Shown here piece by piece: positions 41,435-44,590 of a stretch of 44,590 nucleotides of DNA. A model generated the notes under the pieces. That model did not search any database. It saw only the letters and a program-made list of their open reading frames with translations, and had not been told where the DNA came from. The position numbers were made by a program, and so were the translations under genes. Every line of letters begins with the position of its first letter. Positions within the stretch are counted from its first letter, which is position 1. Location of the stretch: the NCBI GenBank assembly GCA_022508735.1, contig JAFLUQ010000002.1, forward strand, positions 1-44,590, in the 5' to 3' direction. This DNA is from Oscillospiraceae bacterium (GTDB taxonomy: Bacteria; Bacillota; Clostridia; UMGS1883).

Positions 41435-42021
41435 AACTGACGGTATTCAATAAGGCCGATCTGCTTCGACGTTTGCCGGAATTTCTTCATGTGTACGAGA
41501 TGCGTCAGATAGCCGAGGCCGAAAACACTGAACTCGATGTCGCCAAGGCCGGGGCGGAGAAGGTGCTGAGCGACGGCTTTGTGCAGACTTGCGGAGAAGA
41601 CGCCATAGGCTATTTTGAAGATCTTTATGAGAAAATATATGGCGGAGCTCTTGATCGCTCCGGATGGAACCTTGAAAAGCGCCGTCAGTACTGCATGTGG
41701 GCCGTGCAGCTCCGGCGCTGTCCAATAACAGAGAGCTTCTTCCGAGAGTTTGTTGACTGGCTGTTCAAGGATCCTCTGGAGGAACGTTTTCAGGCGTGGC
41801 TCGAGATCGACTATGAGAATTATCTGGTGGCGCTGAATACGCTTTTGTATTTCGACGATGAAAAAATATTCAACGCCTGGGTGAATAACTATTTCCGCGC
41901 CGTTATTCCGGCGAACATGGTATTTCGCCTGCATAATCACAGAACCCATGAGATGCTTAAGTCGAGATATACACACGCTGATCTCAGCGCTTACACGCAT
42001 TATCAGATCAGTAATAATTAA
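41431..42021 (+). CDS. xkdU: Baseplate/tail protein DUF2313 (XkdU-like)
   Basis: 196 residues, overlapping XkdT as ATGA. The centre RSGWNLEKRRQYCMWAVQLR and the C-terminus VIPANMVFRLHNHRTHEM fit the XkdU/YmfQ-like family. It is the last conserved baseplate gene before the variable fibre genes. Confidence 0.75.
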   Translation: MKLTVFNKADLLRRLPEFLHVYEMRQIAEAENTELDVAKAGAEKVLSDGFVQTCGEDAIGYFEDLYEKIYGGALDRSGWNLEKRRQYCMWAVQLRRCPITESFFREFVDWLFKDPLEERFQAWLEIDYENYLVALNTLLYFDDEKIFNAWVNNYFRAVIPANMVFRLHNHRTHEMLKSRYTHADLSAYTHYQISNN

Positions 42022-42033
42022 GGGGTGACAAAT

Positions 42034-42723
42034 ATGCCTGACTATACAAAACATCTAAAGCTCATCAAGCCCCATCAGGATGAGTATTATAACGTTGATG
42101 AATTCAATCGAAATGCCGACCTTGTGGACGCGGCACTCAAGGCGGAGGAGAACGCCCGCAGTGAAGCGGACGAAAAGCTGGCGAAGGATATCGCCGTATT
42201 GGCGGAGCGGGCGGGCAGTGCGCACATAGAGGAAATTACCGTCCCCAAAAGCAGCTGGGCAAAGCTGAAGGAGGAAGAAGTCGAAATATTCGGCTATCCG
42301 TGGGAGGTAAATATCAGCATTGAAGCGGCAAAGGCAAACCAATATCCGGTAGTTGCCTTGCATCGTTCGGCCATTGAAACGACCGCGGCTGCGGAAATAT
42401 GCCCCACCGCCGAGGTGCTCGACGGCGCGGTTCGTCTCTGGGCCAAACGTGCGCCAAGTGCCGATATGCCGGCGACGGTGGCTCTGTTGGCTAAATCAGC
42501 CGTATCCGGCTCGGTTGCAGGGAACGAAAATTATGATCTACCTGTTGCAACTAAAGAGCGGCTTGGCGGCGTAAGGATCGGCTCCGGCATAGGTGTTACC
42601 GGCGACGGCACTATATCGGCATCCGTCGGAGAAAATGACCTGGCGACGGACGACGAGCTGCGCACTATGCTTGACGAAATATTCAATAAGCTCGAGGAGG
42701 TGATATTATGTATGGAACGGTAA
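42034..42723 (+). CDS. Tail fibre-associated protein
   Basis: 229 residues from ATG 42034 (AAGGGGTGA upstream). Start MPDYTKHLKLIKPHQDEYYN, VDEFNRNADLVDAALKAEEN is typical of clostridial-phage fibre proteins. A middle domain of about 90 residues is followed by VATKERLGGVRIGSGIGVTG, a common fibre motif. The C-terminus carries LATDDELRTMLDEIF, shared with two downstream proteins. It probably forms part of the receptor-binding complex. Confidence 0.75.
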   Translation: MPDYTKHLKLIKPHQDEYYNVDEFNRNADLVDAALKAEENARSEADEKLAKDIAVLAERAGSAHIEEITVPKSSWAKLKEEEVEIFGYPWEVNISIEAAKANQYPVVALHRSAIETTAAAEICPTAEVLDGAVRLWAKRAPSADMPATVALLAKSAVSGSVAGNENYDLPVATKERLGGVRIGSGIGVTGDGTISASVGENDLATDDELRTMLDEIFNKLEEVILCMER

Positions 42724-43187
42724 ATATCGGCGGCGGAGGTGGCAGCGTTAGTGTTGACGATACCCTCACGAGGGAGGGAGAAGCCGCCGACGCAAAAGCT
42801 GTGGGTGATAAGTTCAGGGAAATGGAGGAGCTGAGGCTTCGCAACTGCTATCTGGAGTTTCCCCGTGAGAACATATTTACGCGTGACAACAAAGATACAC
42901 ATGTATACTTCAGAATTCGCTTCAGCGATATAGCCGAGTATCTGCCGGACGACCTTAAGACTGCCCAACAGATAATAAGCGTCAGAAGGGTAGCGTTCCA
43001 TGACGGCTTGACTTTTTTAAGTACTACTCCCTTTACCTGGGCAGCAGACGGTAATTTTGCGTTGCAAATATGTCTGTTTATTACTGAGGGAGAGTCGGCC
43101 TACGACGTAATGGAACGTGAGGGCATAGAAATGGGCCTGGATATAATTTATACGGCCTATCCTACAGACATGCCCTATTTATCATAA
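42708..43187 (+). CDS. Tail/fibre protein, unknown
   Basis: 159 residues from ATG 42708 (GAGGAGG upstream). Glycine-rich start (VNIGGGGGSVSVDDT), then LTREGEAADAKAVGDKFREM, a helical motif found in many Firmicutes tail proteins. The rest is beta-rich, possibly a receptor-binding or carbohydrate-binding head. Overlaps the previous gene by 16 bases. Confidence 0.65.
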   Translation: MYGTVNIGGGGGSVSVDDTLTREGEAADAKAVGDKFREMEELRLRNCYLEFPRENIFTRDNKDTHVYFRIRFSDIAEYLPDDLKTAQQIISVRRVAFHDGLTFLSTTPFTWAADGNFALQICLFITEGESAYDVMEREGIEMGLDIIYTAYPTDMPYLS

Positions 43188-43202
43188 AAGGAGGCATGAA
43201 CA

Positions 43203-43613
43203 ATGGCGATAAGAAGACTGAAAAAGAGCCGCTATACCAGCGGCGGAAATGGAATGTATCGCAGTATTTTTGCGCTCGACAGCGAGAGTGACATTACGAA
43301 GCTCCCGACCAACACTAAGGGCAGCGGCGAGTTCGGCCCTGTCGCCTGCGATTCTGTGGCCGTTGTTATAGGCGACGGCAGCGGAGCCTGCATTTACGGG
43401 CTGAACTCAAGTGGGGAGTGGGTCAAAATATATGCTCCGTCCGGGCCGGGCGGCCAAATGAGCGGCGGATTGGCTCAGGAGCTGACGAACCACCTCGACG
43501 ATAAAAACAACCCCCACGAGGTCACGTCGGAGCAGCTGGGGCTGAGTGAAATAGCTACCGATGACGAGGTAGAGGCTATGATGAACGAAGTATTTGTATG
43601 TCCATTCAAATAA
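43203..43613 (+). CDS. Tail fibre-like protein
   Basis: 136 residues, GGAGG upstream. Basic N-terminus, then SGEFGPVACDSVAVVIGDGS, and the fibre motif ELTNHLDDKNNPHEVTSEQL. The C-terminus IATDDEVEAMMNEVF matches the end of the neighbours. Small size suggests an accessory fibre or adaptor. Confidence 0.65.
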   Translation: MAIRRLKKSRYTSGGNGMYRSIFALDSESDITKLPTNTKGSGEFGPVACDSVAVVIGDGSGACIYGLNSSGEWVKIYAPSGPGGQMSGGLAQELTNHLDDKNNPHEVTSEQLGLSEIATDDEVEAMMNEVFVCPFK

Positions 43614-43646
43614 ATTTAATTTTATTTTAAACAGGAGGAATTTAAA

Positions 43647-44399
43647 ATGGCAGTAAACACAAACGAAAAACTCACTAACCTTGGCGCACTGAGGAACTTA
43701 GCCGAGAGAATCGAGGCGGGCTTTGCCACCAAGGCCGAGGTGAGCGCCGTATCCGGCAAGGTGGACAAGATCAAGGTCCCCACGGCAGTATCAGAGCTCG
43801 CTAACGACGCGGGCTATCAGAAAGCCGCCGAGGTCAAGAGCGCGGTTGACGCGGCTATTGATCAGTTTGCTAAGGACGTGACCGACAACGACACCGTTGA
43901 CACCTTTAAGGAATTGGTGGACTACGCGGCAAAGCACAAGGGCGAGGCCGCCTCTATGGCCGCCGATATCCTTCAGAGCCAGAACGATATTGACGCGCTT
44001 GAGGCTCTTGTCGGCGACGAGAGCGTAGCAAAGCAGATTGCCGACGCCATTGAGGCCGAGGGCGCGGTAAAGTCCGTCACTCATTCCGAAACCAACGGTA
44101 ACGTGACTGTTGACGGCAGCGAGGTAGTTGTGTATACTCACCCGACCTCCAAGGCCGGAGCAAAGACGGCCGGCTTCTACAAAATTACCACCGACGCTAC
44201 GGGCCACGTCACCGCAGCAACTGCCGTTACAGCGGAGGATATCACGAAACTCGGTATCCCCGCGCAGGACACCACCTATGACGATGCCACTCAGTCTGTT
44301 CACGGCCTTATGAGCACCGACGACAAGACCAAGCTCGACGGCATGGAAGTAGCTTCAGAGGACGAGGTCGGCGCTATGCTGACCGAGGTATTCGGCTAA
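43647..44399 (+). CDS. Tail fibre-like protein
   Basis: 250 residues, AGGAGG upstream. N-terminal helical repeat region (LTNLGALRNLAERIEAGFAT), a long coiled coil, then FYKITTDATGHVTAATAV and SVHGLMSTDDKTKLDGM, classic fibre motifs. Ends VASEDEVGAMLTEVFG. It probably trimerises. A strong terminator follows. Confidence 0.75.
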   Translation: MAVNTNEKLTNLGALRNLAERIEAGFATKAEVSAVSGKVDKIKVPTAVSELANDAGYQKAAEVKSAVDAAIDQFAKDVTDNDTVDTFKELVDYAAKHKGEAASMAADILQSQNDIDALEALVGDESVAKQIADAIEAEGAVKSVTHSETNGNVTVDGSEVVVYTHPTSKAGAKTAGFYKITTDATGHVTAATAVTAEDITKLGIPAQDTTYDDATQSVHGLMSTDDKTKLDGMEVASEDEVGAMLTEVFG

Positions 44400-44415
44400 T
44401 AATCATGCTCCTGAA

Positions 44416-44440
44416 GGGGACCGCTGGGGTCCCCTTTTTT
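44416..44440 (+). terminator. Intrinsic terminator after the fibre genes
   Basis: GGGGACC (44416-44422) pairs with GGTCCCC (44428-44434), five-base loop, then six Ts. It marks the end of one transcription unit or sets a lower level of the next gene. Confidence 0.8.
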
Positions 44441-44460
44441 ACGGAGAAAGGAGAGTCAAA

Positions 44461-44590
44461 ATGGCAAAATTGACTAAATTTGAGCATCTTAAGTCTCTTG
44501 CGGAGAAGGTGGCCGACCTTATAGGCAGTCTCGCCAAGACCACCGCCGACGCCATAGAAGATATGGCCGGCGAGCTTGGAGACAGGGTCC
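44461..44590 (+). CDS. Start of a further fibre-like protein (truncated by window end)
   Basis: ATG 44461 with GGAGAG upstream, open to the window edge (43 codons): MAKLTKFEHLKSLAEKVADL, IGSLAKTTADAIEDMAGELG. Its start resembles that of the preceding protein (LTxLxxLxxLAEKV), so it is probably another fibre or tail-tip protein. Confidence 0.6.
   Translation, partial: MAKLTKFEHLKSLAEKVADLIGSLAKTTADAIEDMAGELGDRV

Noticed and set aside
42034..44590. Diversity-generating retroelement variable region in the fibre genes
   Set aside because: No reverse transcriptase and no template repeat are seen in the window; adenine-rich codon bias was not found at the C-termini. The unseen right side could still hold one.
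1..44590. tRNA and rRNA genes
   Set aside because: No cloverleaf or rRNA signature noticed on either strand; the prophage uses a protein gene rather than a tRNA as attachment site.

Overview
The window is a spore-forming, low-to-mid GC Firmicute chromosome (most likely a gut clostridial lineage such as Oscillospiraceae; the genus is inference) carrying a temperate contractile-tailed prophage that runs off the right edge. The sporulation clue is a cotJC (manganese-catalase-like spore-coat protein) gene on the minus strand whose 3' two-thirds survives at 5927-6416. Its 5' part is missing exactly where a large serine recombinase begins, so the prophage appears to sit inside cotJC. The left attachment junction lies near 6405-6437; the other half of cotJC should lie at the unseen right end of the prophage.

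Left flank (1-5926, host): the end of a Cys-rich gene; a zinc-ribbon membrane protein (214-687); a 17-codon relic of a second cotJC 3' end (813-866); a large secreted BspA-type leucine-rich-repeat protein (1298-5434) with a structured leader containing a nested inverted repeat and an intrinsic terminator directly upstream of its ribosome binding site; then decayed sequence.

Prophage lysogeny module (6437-10406, minus strand): large serine integrase; a short region with a consensus promoter, an inverted repeat and a terminator that could make a small RNA; a membrane protein of unknown function; two tandem CI/LexA-type (HTH plus S24 peptidase) repressors, with a possible leader ORF between them. 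A divergent promoter region (10407-10592) drives a Cro-like regulator and the early genes.

Early/replication module (10593-23185, plus strand, one minus-strand moron gene at 11013-11525): small regulators and membrane peptides, an excisionase-like HTH protein, a Sak4-like ATPase with a PD-(D/E)XK nuclease, YopX, an ASCH protein, a C5-cytosine methyltransferase with an unusual repeated insert and a second ORF embedded in another frame, SSB, a Dam-type adenine methylase, an SPL-like radical SAM protein, a DnaD-type replication protein, RusA resolvase, and a sigma-region-4-like late regulator just before a probable late promoter with a terminator in its leader.

Late module (23288-end): terminase small and large subunits, SPP1-type portal, a MuF head protein ending in a polymorphic-toxin-like domain followed by a small immunity-like gene, scaffold, capsid, connector/closure proteins, tail terminator, sheath, tube, tail-assembly chaperone with a textbook -1 frameshift site, tape measure, LysM protein, a cell-wall hydrolase/baseplate-hub fusion, XkdR/S/T/U-like baseplate proteins, and a series of fibre-like proteins sharing a C-terminal motif. 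Lysis genes are not in the window.

Most interesting: the cotJC interruption, the +1-frame ORF inside the C5 methyltransferase, its repeated TL modules, the MuF toxin/immunity pair, the BspA leader RNA, and the shared C-terminal motif of the fibre genes. All functional assignments are from reading the sequence and remembered family features; no searches were run.
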